Source: Clavibacter phaseoli (lineage in GTDB: Bacteria; Actinomycetota; Actinomycetes; Actinomycetales; Microbacteriaceae). From it: a stretch of DNA of 64,000 nt. Position 1 is the first letter of the stretch. Each line of letters opens with the position of its first letter. Of this stretch, positions 19,280-28,056 are shown in pieces. The notes under the pieces are model-generated. The model worked only from the letters and a program-made list of their open reading frames with translations, was not told where the DNA came from and did not search any database. Made by a program: the position numbers and the translations under genes. Where the stretch lies: assembly GCF_021922925.1 (NCBI RefSeq), contig NZ_CP040786.1:868001-932000 (forward strand), given 5' to 3'.

Positions 19280-19501
19280 ATGAAGAACCTCGTCCTCATC
19301 GTCGTGGGGGTCGCCATCGGCTTCGCCGTCGCCCACGTGGTCGACCGCACGCCGGCCGGGCACCGCCTCCTCCAGGGCGTCGACGCCCGTGCCCGCCGGT
19401 TCGGCGAGGCCGTCGAGGACGGCTACCGCCGCCGCGAGGCCGAGCTCCGCTCCGCCGTGGGCGAGGCCGAGGACACCATCACCGAGCTGGGAAAGCAGTA
19501 G
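19280..19501 (+). CDS. Small membrane-anchored protein upstream of alaS
   Basis: This 73-residue protein has one N-terminal membrane helix (about 3-21, NLVLIVVGVAIGFAVAHVV) and a charged helical cytoplasmic part with heptad-like spacing. Similar small proteins precede alaS in related Actinobacteria; function unknown. A purine-rich ribosome binding site (GGAAGGGGAG) precedes the ATG. alaS starts six bases after the stop, so the two are cotranscribed. Confidence 0.8.
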   Translation: MKNLVLIVVGVAIGFAVAHVVDRTPAGHRLLQGVDARARRFGEAVEDGYRRREAELRSAVGEAEDTITELGKQ

Positions 19502-19507
19502 GACCGC

Positions 19508-22165
19508 ATGCAGACCGCAGACATCCGCAACGCCTGGCTGACGTACTTCGGCGACCGGGGGCACACCGTCGTGCCGTCGGCGTCGCTCGTCAGCGACGAC
19601 CCGACCCTGCTGTTCACGGTGGCCGGCATGGTGCCGTTCGTGCCGTACCTCACGGGCGTCGTCCCCGCGCCGTTCCCGCGCGCCACGAGCGTCCAGAAGT
19701 GCATCCGCACGCTCGACATCGAGGAGGTCGGCCGCACGCCGCGGCACGGCACCTTCTTCCAGATGAACGGCAACTTCTCCTTCGGCGACTACTTCAAGGA
19801 GCAGGCCATCGCGTACGCGTGGGAGCTCCTCACGACGAGCGAGGCCGACGGCGGCCTCGGCTTCGACCCCCGGGACCTCTGGGTCACCGTCTACCACGAG
19901 GACGACGAGGCGCGTCAGGCGTGGAAGCGCATCGCGGGCCTGCCGGACGACCGGATCCAGGGCCTGGGTCGCGACACGAACTACTGGCACACCGGCCAGC
20001 CCGGCCCCGCGGGCCCCTGCTCGGAGATCTTCTTCGACCGCGGCCCCGCGTACGGCGCCGACGGCGGCCCGGCGACCGACGACGACCGCTACGTGGAGAT
20101 CTGGAACCTCGTCTTCATGCAGTACCTGCGCGGAGCGGGCACGAGCAAGAGCGAGTTCGAGATCCTCGGCGACCTGCCCAAGAAGAACATCGACACCGGC
20201 ATGGGGCTCGAGCGCGTCGCGTTCCTCAAGCAGGGCGTCGAGAACATGTACGAGATCGACCAGGTCCGCCCCGTGCTCGACCGCGCGGCCGAGCTCGCGG
20301 GCCGCCGCTACGGCGCCGACCACGAGGACGACGTGCGCATGCGCATCGTCGCCGACCACGTGCGCTCCTCGCTCATGCTCATGTCCGACGGCGTGCGGCC
20401 GTCCAACGAGGGGCGCGGCTACATCCTGCGCCGCCTCATGCGCCGCACCGTGCGCGCGATGCGCCTGATGGGCGTGGACGCCGCGACCTTCGGCGAGCTG
20501 TTCCCCGCGTCGCGCGACGCCATGAAGGCCGCCTACCCCGAGGTCTCCGACGACTTCGACCGCATCTCCCGCCTCGCGTACGCGGAGGAGGAGACCTTCC
20601 TCCGCACGCTCTCGGGCGGCACGACGATCCTCGACGTGGCCGTCGGCGAGACGAAGGCGGCCGGCGGCGAGCGGATCGCGGGCGACACCGCGTTCCTCCT
20701 GCACGACACGTTCGGCTTCCCCATCGACCTCACGCTCGAGATGGCGGAGGAGAACGGCCTCACGGTCGACCGCGAGGCCTTCGACCGCCTGATGCTCGAG
20801 CAGCGCACGCGCGCCAAGGCCGACGCCAAGAGCAAGAAGACCGCGCTGGCCGACCTCACCGTCTACAGCGAGTTCCGCGCGGCGGGCGAGACGCGCTTCA
20901 CCGGGTACGACGAGCTCGAGACGGGCACCACGATCCTGGGCCTCATCGTGGGCGGCCACAGCGTCGACCACGCGGTCGCGGGCGACATCGCGGAGGTCAT
21001 CCTCCCCGAGACGAGCCTCTACGCGGAGTCCGGCGGCCAGGAGGCCGACGCGGGCAGCATCGTCGGCCAGGGCTTCGACCTCGAGGTGCTCGACGTGCAG
21101 AAGCCCGTGAAGGGCCTCATCAGCCACCGCGTGCAGGTGCGCTCGGGCGAGGTGGGCGTCGGCGACGCCGCCACCACGGTCGTCGACGCCGACTGGCGCC
21201 GTGGCGCGACCCAGGCGCACTCGGGCACGCACCTCGTGCACGCCGCGCTGCGCCAGGTGCTCGGCCAGGACGCGCACCAGTCCGGCTCCTACAACCGGGC
21301 CGGCTACATGCGCCTCGACTTCGCCTGGAACCAGGCGCTGTCGGCGGAGACGCGCAGCGAGATCGAGGACATCGCGAACGGCGCCGTGCGCGACGACCTG
21401 CAGGTCGTGACGCGGGTCATGCCGATCGACGAGGCCAAGCAGCTCGGCGCCATGGCGCTGTTCGGCGAGAAGTACGGCGACACCGTGCGCGTCGTCGACA
21501 TCGGCGGACCGTGGTCGCGCGAGCTCTGCGCCGGCACGCACGTGTCGTCCAGCGCGCAGATCGGGCTCATCAACGTGGTGGGGGAGTCGTCCGTCGGATC
21601 CACCAACCGCCGCATCGAGTCCCTCGTCGGCCGCGAGGCGTTCCAGGACCTCGCCGTCGAGCGCGCGATCGTGTCGCAGCTCACCTCGAGCCTCAAGACG
21701 CCGCGCGAGCAGCTGCCCGACCGCATCGCCGACCTCATGCAGAACCTCAAGACCGCGGAGAGGCGCATCGCCGACTTCGAGGCGCAGGCGCTGCAGCAGC
21801 GCGTGCCGGCGCTCCTCCAGCAGGGCGCGCGCGTGGGCGCCGTCACGCTGATCCAGGAGTCGCTCGGCAGCGTGCGCTCGGCCGACGAGGTCCGACAGCT
21901 GGTGACCCTCGTGCGGGAGCGCGCGGGATCCGAGCCCGTCGTGGTCGCCCTCGCGGGTGACGCGGGCGGCAAGCCGACCGTCATCGTGGCCACGAACCAG
22001 GCCGCGCGCGACGCCGGCGCCAAGGCCGGGCAGCTCGCCCGCGCGGCGGCGGCGGTGCTCGGCGGCGGCGGGGGCGGCAAGGACGACCTCGCGCAGGGCG
22101 GCGGATCCGACGTCGCGGCCATCGGCGACGCGCTGGCCGCGGTCCGCCGGGCGCTCGAGTCCTGA
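19508..22165 (+). CDS. alaS: Alanine--tRNA ligase
   Basis: This class II synthetase charges tRNA-Ala (885 residues, normal length). The catalytic core carries FTVAGMVPF, RVQKC-type residues near SVQKCIRTLD, and FFQMNGNFSFGDYFK. The editing domain contains HSGTHLVHAALR and CAGTHV, the zinc-binding residues that clear Ser- and Gly-tRNA-Ala. The C-Ala domain ends with GGGGGGKDDLAQGGG. The ATG follows directly after the small membrane gene, and the stop overlaps the ruvX ATG by one base (TGATG). Confidence 0.98.
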   Translation: MQTADIRNAWLTYFGDRGHTVVPSASLVSDDPTLLFTVAGMVPFVPYLTGVVPAPFPRATSVQKCIRTLDIEEVGRTPRHGTFFQMNGNFSFGDYFKEQAIAYAWELLTTSEADGGLGFDPRDLWVTVYHEDDEARQAWKRIAGLPDDRIQGLGRDTNYWHTGQPGPAGPCSEIFFDRGPAYGADGGPATDDDRYVEIWNLVFMQYLRGAGTSKSEFEILGDLPKKNIDTGMGLERVAFLKQGVENMYEIDQVRPVLDRAAELAGRRYGADHEDDVRMRIVADHVRSSLMLMSDGVRPSNEGRGYILRRLMRRTVRAMRLMGVDAATFGELFPASRDAMKAAYPEVSDDFDRISRLAYAEEETFLRTLSGGTTILDVAVGETKAAGGERIAGDTAFLLHDTFGFPIDLTLEMAEENGLTVDREAFDRLMLEQRTRAKADAKSKKTALADLTVYSEFRAAGETRFTGYDELETGTTILGLIVGGHSVDHAVAGDIAEVILPETSLYAESGGQEADAGSIVGQGFDLEVLDVQKPVKGLISHRVQVRSGEVGVGDAATTVVDADWRRGATQAHSGTHLVHAALRQVLGQDAHQSGSYNRAGYMRLDFAWNQALSAETRSEIEDIANGAVRDDLQVVTRVMPIDEAKQLGAMALFGEKYGDTVRVVDIGGPWSRELCAGTHVSSSAQIGLINVVGESSVGSTNRRIESLVGREAFQDLAVERAIVSQLTSSLKTPREQLPDRIADLMQNLKTAERRIADFEAQALQQRVPALLQQGARVGAVTLIQESLGSVRSADEVRQLVTLVRERAGSEPVVVALAGDAGGKPTVIVATNQAARDAGAKAGQLARAAAAVLGGGGGGKDDLAQGGGSDVAAIGDALAAVRRALES

Positions 22166-22650
22166 TGCGCGTCGGGTCCCGCCTCGCGGTCGACGTGGGG
22201 AAGGCCCGCATCGGCCTCGCCCGGTCGGATCCGCACGGGCTGATCGCGACGCCCGTCGAGACCGTGCCGCGCGACGCGGGCGGCTCGGCGGACGTGCGGC
22301 GCATCCTCGAGGTGGCCGCCGAGATCGACTGCGCGGAGATCCTCGTGGGCCTGCCGCTCGCCCTGTCGGGCCGGCCCACGGCGTCCACGGACGACGCGGA
22401 GGGGTTCGCCCGGCGCCTCGCGGACGCCACGGAGATCACCGTTCGGCTGGTCGACGAGCGCCTCTCGACGGTCTCCGCGCAGGGCGCCCTGCGGGCCTCG
22501 GGCAGAGGCTCTCGTAAGCAGAAGCCCGTGATCGACCAGGTGGCGGCCGTTATAATCCTTCAACATGCGCTCGAGACCGAGCGCTCCGCCGGCTCCCCAC
22601 CCGGTGCTCTCGTCCCGAGGAACCGAGTCGATCCTGACCGACACGCCTGA
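22165..22650 (+). CDS. ruvX: Putative Holliday junction resolvase / pre-16S rRNA nuclease YqgF
   Basis: This RNase H-fold protein has 161 residues. LAVDVGKARIGLARSD begins with the catalytic Asp, LVGLPL and VRLVDERLST carry the next acidic residue, and VIDQVAAVIILQHAL holds the last. The family matures 16S rRNA ends in E. coli and is also called RuvX. Its C-terminal 28 codons overlap the start of mltG in another frame. The stretch encoding VIIL uses GTT, ATA and CTT, codons otherwise nearly absent here, because a TATAAT box lies there. Confidence 0.92.
   Translation: MRVGSRLAVDVGKARIGLARSDPHGLIATPVETVPRDAGGSADVRRILEVAAEIDCAEILVGLPLALSGRPTASTDDAEGFARRLADATEITVRLVDERLSTVSAQGALRASGRGSRKQKPVIDQVAAVIILQHALETERSAGSPPGALVPRNRVDPDRHA
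22551..22556 (+). promoter_or_regulatory. Perfect TATAAT box inside ruvX, promoter of mltG
   Basis: TATAAT is embedded in ruvX codons GTT-ATA-ATC and lies eight bases before the mltG ATG. Rare codons cluster exactly at the box, which suggests selection for promoter function over codon choice. The -35 region is weak. Confidence 0.65.
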
Positions 22651-24214
22651 GACCGACCCCACCCGACGCGCCACGGCGGCCGCGGGTGGTGGCGGCGACC
22701 CCTTCGAGAGCCTGTTCGGCGACCACACCCCGACGGCGCCCGATCCGGCCTCCGCCGCTCCGGCCGCGCGCGGCGAGGGGCCCGGCATCGGCACCGGGGC
22801 GCCCATGACCCGACGCGAGCTGCGCGCGCTGCGCGAGGCCGCGGAGGCCCAGGCGGGGACCCCCGCTCCCGCCCCGGACGACGCCCCTCGGTCCGCGACG
22901 GCCGCCGCGCGGGAGTCCGCGCCCCGCCTCGCCGAGGCCGCCGCCCGTCCCGCGACCGAGCACCGCCCGCGCGCCGACGTGGCCGCCGCCGCGTCGACCT
23001 CCGCCGCATCCGCCGCCGGAGACGCCTCCAGCGCGTCCGCGTCCGCCGCCGGCATCACGGCCGCGACCACGACCGGCACCACCACGCCGGCCCGCGAGGC
23101 GCGGGGCGGCGGACGCGGGACCCCGCCGCGCGCGGCGGCCCCCGTCGCCCCGAAGCCGAAGCGCCGCCACCCCAAGTGGCCCTACGTCGTCGTCCTGCTC
23201 GTCGTGCTCTTCGGCGGCGCCGCCGTCATCGCGACGTCGCTGTTCGGCCCGGTCGTGTCCGCGCTGCTGACGCCCGCCGAGCCCACCGACTACGACGGCG
23301 ACGGATCCGGCGAGGTGCAGGTGGTCGTCAAGACCGGCGACACGGGCAGCACCATCGGCGACACGCTCGCGGCGCAGGACGTCGTCAAGACGTCGAAGGC
23401 CTTCTACCAGGCGGTCGTCGCCTCGGGCAGCGAGGTCGTGTTCCAGCCGGGGACGTACACGCTGCGGAAGCAGATGAGCGCGGCGTCCGCGCTCGCGCTG
23501 CTGCAGGATCCCGCCAGCCAGATCCAGGCCAAGGTCACCATCCCCGAGGGCCAGACCGCCGCGCAGGCGTTCGAGCTCATCGCGGAGGGCACCGGCACCC
23601 CCGTCGCCGACCTCGAGGCCGCCTCCGCCGACCGCGCCGCGCTCGGCATCCCCGTCGAGGCGCCGAACATCGAGGGCTACCTCTTCCCCGCCACGTACGA
23701 CTTCCCGCCCGGCACCTCCGCGACGGACATGGTGAAGGCGATGGTGAGCCGCACCTTCCAGGCCCTCGACCAGGCCGGCGTGCCCGCCGCCGACCGGCAC
23801 CGCGTGCTCACGCTCGCCGCGCTCATCCAGAAGGAGGCCCGCTTCGAGGGCGACTTCTACAAGGTGTCGCGCGTCTTCCAGAACCGCATCGCCATCGGCA
23901 TGCCGCTGCAGTCCGACGCGACCGTCGCCTACGGCGCGCAGTCGGTCGGCCGCGTGACGACCACCGACGCCGAGCGCGCCGACGACAACCCGTGGAACAC
24001 CTACGTGCACCCGGGGCTGCCGATCGGCCCCATCTCCAACCCGGGCGACCTCGCGATCAAGGCCGCGCTGGCCCCCGCGGACGGACCGTGGCTGTACTTC
24101 GTCACCGTCAACACCATCACGGGCGACACGGTCTTCTCCGAGAACTACGAGGACCACCTCAAGGCCGTCGCGCAGTGGCAGCAGTTCATGAAGGACAACC
24201 CGGGCAATGGCTGA
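22565..24214 (+). CDS. mltG: Endolytic transglycosylase MltG
   Basis: MltG cleaves nascent peptidoglycan strands near the membrane and so sets glycan length. The 549-residue protein has a long Ala/Pro/Ser-rich cytoplasmic region (1-198), one membrane helix (about 203-225) and an extracytoplasmic YceG domain. IEGYLFPATYDF and LIQKEARFEGDF (Glu424, the expected catalytic acid) are conserved. The ATG lies within ruvX and fits a leaderless mRNA from the TATAAT box. The true start could lie further in, near TDTPETDP, but no ATG or GTG is available there. The end overlaps aroE by eight bases. Confidence 0.92.
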   Translation: MRSRPSAPPAPHPVLSSRGTESILTDTPETDPTRRATAAAGGGGDPFESLFGDHTPTAPDPASAAPAARGEGPGIGTGAPMTRRELRALREAAEAQAGTPAPAPDDAPRSATAAARESAPRLAEAAARPATEHRPRADVAAAASTSAASAAGDASSASASAAGITAATTTGTTTPAREARGGGRGTPPRAAAPVAPKPKRRHPKWPYVVVLLVVLFGGAAVIATSLFGPVVSALLTPAEPTDYDGDGSGEVQVVVKTGDTGSTIGDTLAAQDVVKTSKAFYQAVVASGSEVVFQPGTYTLRKQMSAASALALLQDPASQIQAKVTIPEGQTAAQAFELIAEGTGTPVADLEAASADRAALGIPVEAPNIEGYLFPATYDFPPGTSATDMVKAMVSRTFQALDQAGVPAADRHRVLTLAALIQKEARFEGDFYKVSRVFQNRIAIGMPLQSDATVAYGAQSVGRVTTTDAERADDNPWNTYVHPGLPIGPISNPGDLAIKAALAPADGPWLYFVTVNTITGDTVFSENYEDHLKAVAQWQQFMKDNPGNG

Positions 24215-25097
24215 TCCGCGGACGCCGGCCGTGCGGCTGGCGGTCCTCGGCAGCCCCATCGCGCACTCGCTCTCCCCGCGGCTGCACCGCGCGGCGTACG
24301 ACGTGCTCGGGCTCGACTGGTCCTACGAGGCGGTGGAGTGCGCGGGGGCCGACCTCGGCGCGTTCGTCGCGGGAATCGGATCCGGCTGGCGCGGCCTCTC
24401 GCTCACCATGCCGCTCAAGCGCGACGTGCTGCCGCTCCTCGACCGGGTCGACGACACGGCGCGCCTCGCAGGCGCGGCCAACACCCTGCTGCTCGAGGAG
24501 GACGGGGACGGGCGCACGCGGCGACGCGGAGCGAACACGGACGTCGCCGGGATCGTGCGCGCGCTCGGGGCGGCCGGCGTGGAGCGTACGCAGCGCGCGG
24601 TCGTGCTGGGCGCCGGATCCACGGCGCGCTCAGCCGTCGTCGCGTCGGCCCGCATGGGCGCGCGCGAGGTCGTCGTCGCGGCCCGCCGCCTGGAGCAGGG
24701 GCGGGAGCTCGCGCCGCTCGCCGACGAGCTGGGCGTCGCGCTCCTGGCCGTGCCGCTCGACGGGGAGCTCGCGGAGCTGCGCGACGCCGACACCGTGATC
24801 AGCACGCTCCCGGGCGACGCCGCCGCGGCCGTGTCGCTGCCCCGGGCCCTGCCCGACGCGACCGTGCTCCTCGACGTGACCTACGCGCCGTGGCCGACCG
24901 GCATCGCCACCGCGTGGGAGCGCGCGGGCGGCCGCGTCGTGCCGGGGATCGACATGCTCGTGCACCAGGCGCTCGACCAGGTGCGCCTGTTCGCGCACGG
25001 GGACGACGCCCGTCCGCTGCCGGACGAGGAGCGCGTGCTGGCGGCGATGCTCGCGAGCGTCGACCGGGATCCGCGGAGGCCCTGGACGGGAGCCTGA
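24207..25097 (+). CDS. aroE: Shikimate dehydrogenase
   Basis: AroE reduces 3-dehydroshikimate with NADPH, the fourth step of aromatic amino acid synthesis. The 296 residues include the substrate site GSPIAHSLSPRLH, the catalytic Lys71 in TMPLKRD, Asp112 in NTDVAG, and the cofactor loop LGAGSTARS followed by AARR, which suits NADP. It overlaps the end of mltG by eight bases, so the shikimate operon probably begins from the mltG promoter. An 87-base gap with a repeat precedes aroC. Confidence 0.94.
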   Translation: MADPRTPAVRLAVLGSPIAHSLSPRLHRAAYDVLGLDWSYEAVECAGADLGAFVAGIGSGWRGLSLTMPLKRDVLPLLDRVDDTARLAGAANTLLLEEDGDGRTRRRGANTDVAGIVRALGAAGVERTQRAVVLGAGSTARSAVVASARMGAREVVVAARRLEQGRELAPLADELGVALLAVPLDGELAELRDADTVISTLPGDAAAAVSLPRALPDATVLLDVTYAPWPTGIATAWERAGGRVVPGIDMLVHQALDQVRLFAHGDDARPLPDEERVLAAMLASVDRDPRRPWTGA

Positions 25098-25108
25098 CCC
25101 GCGGGTCC

Positions 25109-25176
25109 GACCTGGCCGCTGGGGGAGGCTCTAGGAGGGAGCCCGGCCGCCGGTGCGACCTGACCGCTGTGGGAGG
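25109..25176 (+). repeat. Imperfect direct repeat in front of aroC
   Basis: Two 21-base copies (25109-25129 and 25156-25176) differ at only two positions. They are 47 bases apart, and the second ends eight bases before the aroC ATG, supplying GGGAGG as its ribosome binding site. The first copy looks like a duplicated translation-initiation or promoter region. Confidence 0.7.
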
Positions 25177-25184
25177 ATGGGATC

Positions 25185-26423
25185 ATGCTGCGTTGGCTCA
25201 CCGCCGGGGAATCCCACGGCCCCGAACTCATCGCCGTCCTGGAGGGCCTGCCCGCGGGCGTGCCCGTCAGCCTCGACGGCATCCGCGCCGACCTCGCCCG
25301 TCGCAAGCTCGGCTACGGCCGCGGCGCGCGTATGGCGTTCGAGCAGGACGAGCTGAGCCTCTCGACCGGCGTGGTCCACGGGCGCACGCTCGGCAGCCCC
25401 ATCGCCGTGCGCATCGGCAACACCGAGTGGCCGAAGTGGGTCGACGTCATGAGCCCCGAGCCGGTGGATCCCGCGAAGCTGCAGGGTGCGCGCGCCGCGG
25501 CCCTCACGCGTCCCCGGCCCGGCCACGCCGACCTCGTGGGCATGCAGAAGTACGACTTCGACGAGGCGCGCCCCGTGCTCGAGCGCGCGAGCGCCCGCGA
25601 GACAGCCGCCCGCGTCGCGCTCGGCGCCGTGGCCCGCGCGTTCCTCGCCGAGCTCGGGATCACCCTCGTCAGCCACACGCTCTCCATCGGCCCCGTCCGG
25701 GTGCCCGAGGGCGCGCCGCTGCCGACGCCCGCCGACGTGGACGCGCTGGACGCCGATCCGCTGCGCTGCTTCCACCCCGAGACGAGCGCCCGCATGGTCG
25801 CCGAGGTCGATGACACGAAGCAGAGCGGCGACACGGTCGGCGGCGTCGTCGAGGTCCTCGCCTACGACCTGCCGCCCGGCCTCGGCTCGCACGTGCACTG
25901 GGACCGCCGTCTCGACTCCAAGCTCGCGGCCGCGCTCATGGGCATCCAGGCGATCAAGGGCGTCGAGGTCGGCGACGGCTTCCTCACCACCACGCGCCGC
26001 GGATCCGAGGCGCACGACGAGCTGTTCTCCACCGACGCCGGGATCGGCCGGTCCACGGACCGCGCCGGCGGCACCGAGGGCGGCATGTCGACGGGCACGG
26101 TCCTCCGCGTCCGCGCGGGCATGAAGCCCATCGCGACCGTGCCGCGCGCCCTCCGCACCATCGACACCGCCACGGGCGGGGCGGCCCCCGCGAACCACCA
26201 GCGCTCCGACGTCTGCGCGGTGCCCGCCGCGGGCGTCGTGGCCGAGGCGATGGTCGCGCTCACGCTCGCCGACGCCGTGCTGGAGAAGTTCGGCGGCGAC
26301 TCCGTGGGCGAGACCCTCCGCAACCTCCGCGGCTACCTCGACGCGATCCCCGAGGGGCGCCGCACGGGCGCCGACCTCGTGGACGAGGCGGACGCCGCGC
26401 CGCCGGCGGCGCCCGAGGCCTGA
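25185..26423 (+). CDS. aroC: Chorismate synthase
   Basis: AroC removes phosphate from EPSP to give chorismate and needs reduced FMN. The 412-residue protein begins [13 protein letters not shown]. Other family markers are [22 protein letters not shown] and GTEGGMSTG near residues 298-306. The ATG has GGGAGG at good spacing. aroK starts two bases after the stop. Confidence 0.97.
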   Translation: MLRWLTAGESHGPELIAVLEGLPAGVPVSLDGIRADLARRKLGYGRGARMAFEQDELSLSTGVVHGRTLGSPIAVRIGNTEWPKWVDVMSPEPVDPAKLQGARAAALTRPRPGHADLVGMQKYDFDEARPVLERASARETAARVALGAVARAFLAELGITLVSHTLSIGPVRVPEGAPLPTPADVDALDADPLRCFHPETSARMVAEVDDTKQSGDTVGGVVEVLAYDLPPGLGSHVHWDRRLDSKLAAALMGIQAIKGVEVGDGFLTTTRRGSEAHDELFSTDAGIGRSTDRAGGTEGGMSTGTVLRVRAGMKPIATVPRALRTIDTATGGAAPANHQRSDVCAVPAAGVVAEAMVALTLADAVLEKFGGDSVGETLRNLRGYLDAIPEGRRTGADLVDEADAAPPAAPEA

Positions 26424-26425
26424 GC

Positions 26426-26917
26426 GTGCCGGTCGTCCTGATCGGCCCGCCCGGTGCGGGCAAGACCACGGTCGGCCGTCGCGTCGCGAAGGCCCTCGGG
26501 GTGCCCTTCACCGACACGGACCGCGCGATCGTCGAGGCGCACGGATCCATCGCCGACATCTTCCGCGAGCACGGCGAGCCGCGGTTCCGCGAGCTCGAGC
26601 GGGCCGCGGTCGCCGCCGCCCTCGCGGAGGACGGCGTCGTCTCGCTCGGCGGGGGAGCCGTCCTCGACCCCGCGACGCGCGCCGACCTGGGGTCGTGCCG
26701 CGTGGTGCTCCTCACCGTGAGCGAGCACGCCGTGCGCGCGCGGATCCGCGGCCACGACCGCCCGCTCGTCGACGGCCTCGAGAGCTGGCGGCGCATCGTC
26801 GCCGACCGCGAGGAGCTGTACCGCTCGCTCGCCGACCTGACCATCGACACCTCCGACCGCCCGCTCCCGCGCATCGCCCGCGAGATCGAGCGCTTCGCCC
26901 GGGAGAGGCAGCCATGA
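26426..26917 (+). CDS. aroK: Shikimate kinase
   Basis: AroK phosphorylates shikimate at the 3-hydroxyl. The 163-residue P-loop kinase has Walker A GPPGAGKTT (7-15), the shikimate-binding DTDRAI, FREHGEPRFRELE, GGGAV, and the lid RGHDRPL. The GTG start lies directly after aroC and the stop overlaps the aroB ATG (ATGA), so the operon is translationally coupled. Confidence 0.96.
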   Translation: MPVVLIGPPGAGKTTVGRRVAKALGVPFTDTDRAIVEAHGSIADIFREHGEPRFRELERAAVAAALAEDGVVSLGGGAVLDPATRADLGSCRVVLLTVSEHAVRARIRGHDRPLVDGLESWRRIVADREELYRSLADLTIDTSDRPLPRIAREIERFARERQP

Positions 26918-28056
26918 CCGACGCACACCCCACCGACGCCGTCGCGCCCGCGACGCCCGCGACGCCCGCGACCGCCGAGCCCGACGCGCCCACCGTGATC
27001 CGCGTCTCCGGCGCCCCCGGCTACGACGTCACCGTGGGCCGGGGTCTCGTCGCGGGCGTGGGCGCGCTGCTCGGCCCGCGCGTGCGCAAGGTGCTCATCG
27101 TGCACGCGCCCGCCCTCGCCGAGGAGGCGTCCCGGCTGCGGGAGCGCCTGCAGGGCGACGTGGAGGTGTACCTCGCGGAGGTGCCCGACGCCGAGGGCGC
27201 CAAGCGCGTCGAGGTCGCCGCGTTCTGCTGGAAGATCATGGGCACCACCGACTTCACGCGCTCGGACGCCGTCATCACGCTCGGCGGCGGCGCCACGACC
27301 GACCTCGGCGGGTTCGTCGCGGCGACGTGGCTGCGCGGCGTGATGCTCATCCAGATCCCCACGACGGTGCTCGCGATGGTCGACGCGGCCGTCGGCGGGA
27401 AGACAGGCATCAACACGTCCGAGGGCAAGAACCTCGTCGGGGCGTTCTACGCGCCGACCGCCGTGATCGTGGACCTCGACCTGCTGGCCACCCTGCCGCG
27501 GAACGAGATCGTCACGGGCTTCGCGGAGATCGTGAAGGCCGGGTTCATCGCGGTGCCGGAGATCCTCGACATCATCGAGCGCGACGTCGCGCGCGTCACG
27601 GATACCACGAGCGGCGAGTTCCGCCGCGTCGTCGAGCTGGCGATCGCGATGAAGGCCGAGGTCGTGGGGGAGGACTTCACCGAGAAGGGCCGCCGCGAGA
27701 TCCTCAACTACGGGCACACGCTCGGCCACGCCATCGAGCACGCCGAACGCTACCGCTGGCGGCACGGCGCGGCCGTCGCGGTGGGCATGGTGTTCGCCGC
27801 CGAGCTCTCGCGCCTCACGCGCTCGCTGTCGGACGAGGCGGTCGACCGGCACCGCCGGATCCTCGACTCGCTCGACCTGCCCACCAGCTACCCGGTCGGC
27901 CGCTGGCCCACGCTCGTCGCGAGCATGAAGCGCGACAAGAAGGCGCGCGGCGACATGATGCGCTTCATCGTGCTCGACGGCGTCGGCCGGGCGAGCGTGC
28001 TCAACGGTCCCGAGGAGGCGCTGCTGTTCGCGGCGTACCAGGAGATCGGCTCGTGA
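26914..28056 (+). CDS. aroB: 3-dehydroquinate synthase
   Basis: AroB converts DAHP to 3-dehydroquinate using NAD and a metal. The 380-residue protein starts with a 30-residue Ala/Pro/Thr-rich extension. GGGATTDLGGFVAATW, IPTTVLAMVDAAVGGKTG, KNLVGAFY and the metal site NYGHTLGHAIEH are all present. The ATG overlaps aroK by four bases and GAGAGG lies before it. The next gene, an SDR, overlaps its stop. Confidence 0.97.
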   Translation: MTDAHPTDAVAPATPATPATAEPDAPTVIRVSGAPGYDVTVGRGLVAGVGALLGPRVRKVLIVHAPALAEEASRLRERLQGDVEVYLAEVPDAEGAKRVEVAAFCWKIMGTTDFTRSDAVITLGGGATTDLGGFVAATWLRGVMLIQIPTTVLAMVDAAVGGKTGINTSEGKNLVGAFYAPTAVIVDLDLLATLPRNEIVTGFAEIVKAGFIAVPEILDIIERDVARVTDTTSGEFRRVVELAIAMKAEVVGEDFTEKGRREILNYGHTLGHAIEHAERYRWRHGAAVAVGMVFAAELSRLTRSLSDEAVDRHRRILDSLDLPTSYPVGRWPTLVASMKRDKKARGDMMRFIVLDGVGRASVLNGPEEALLFAAYQEIGS

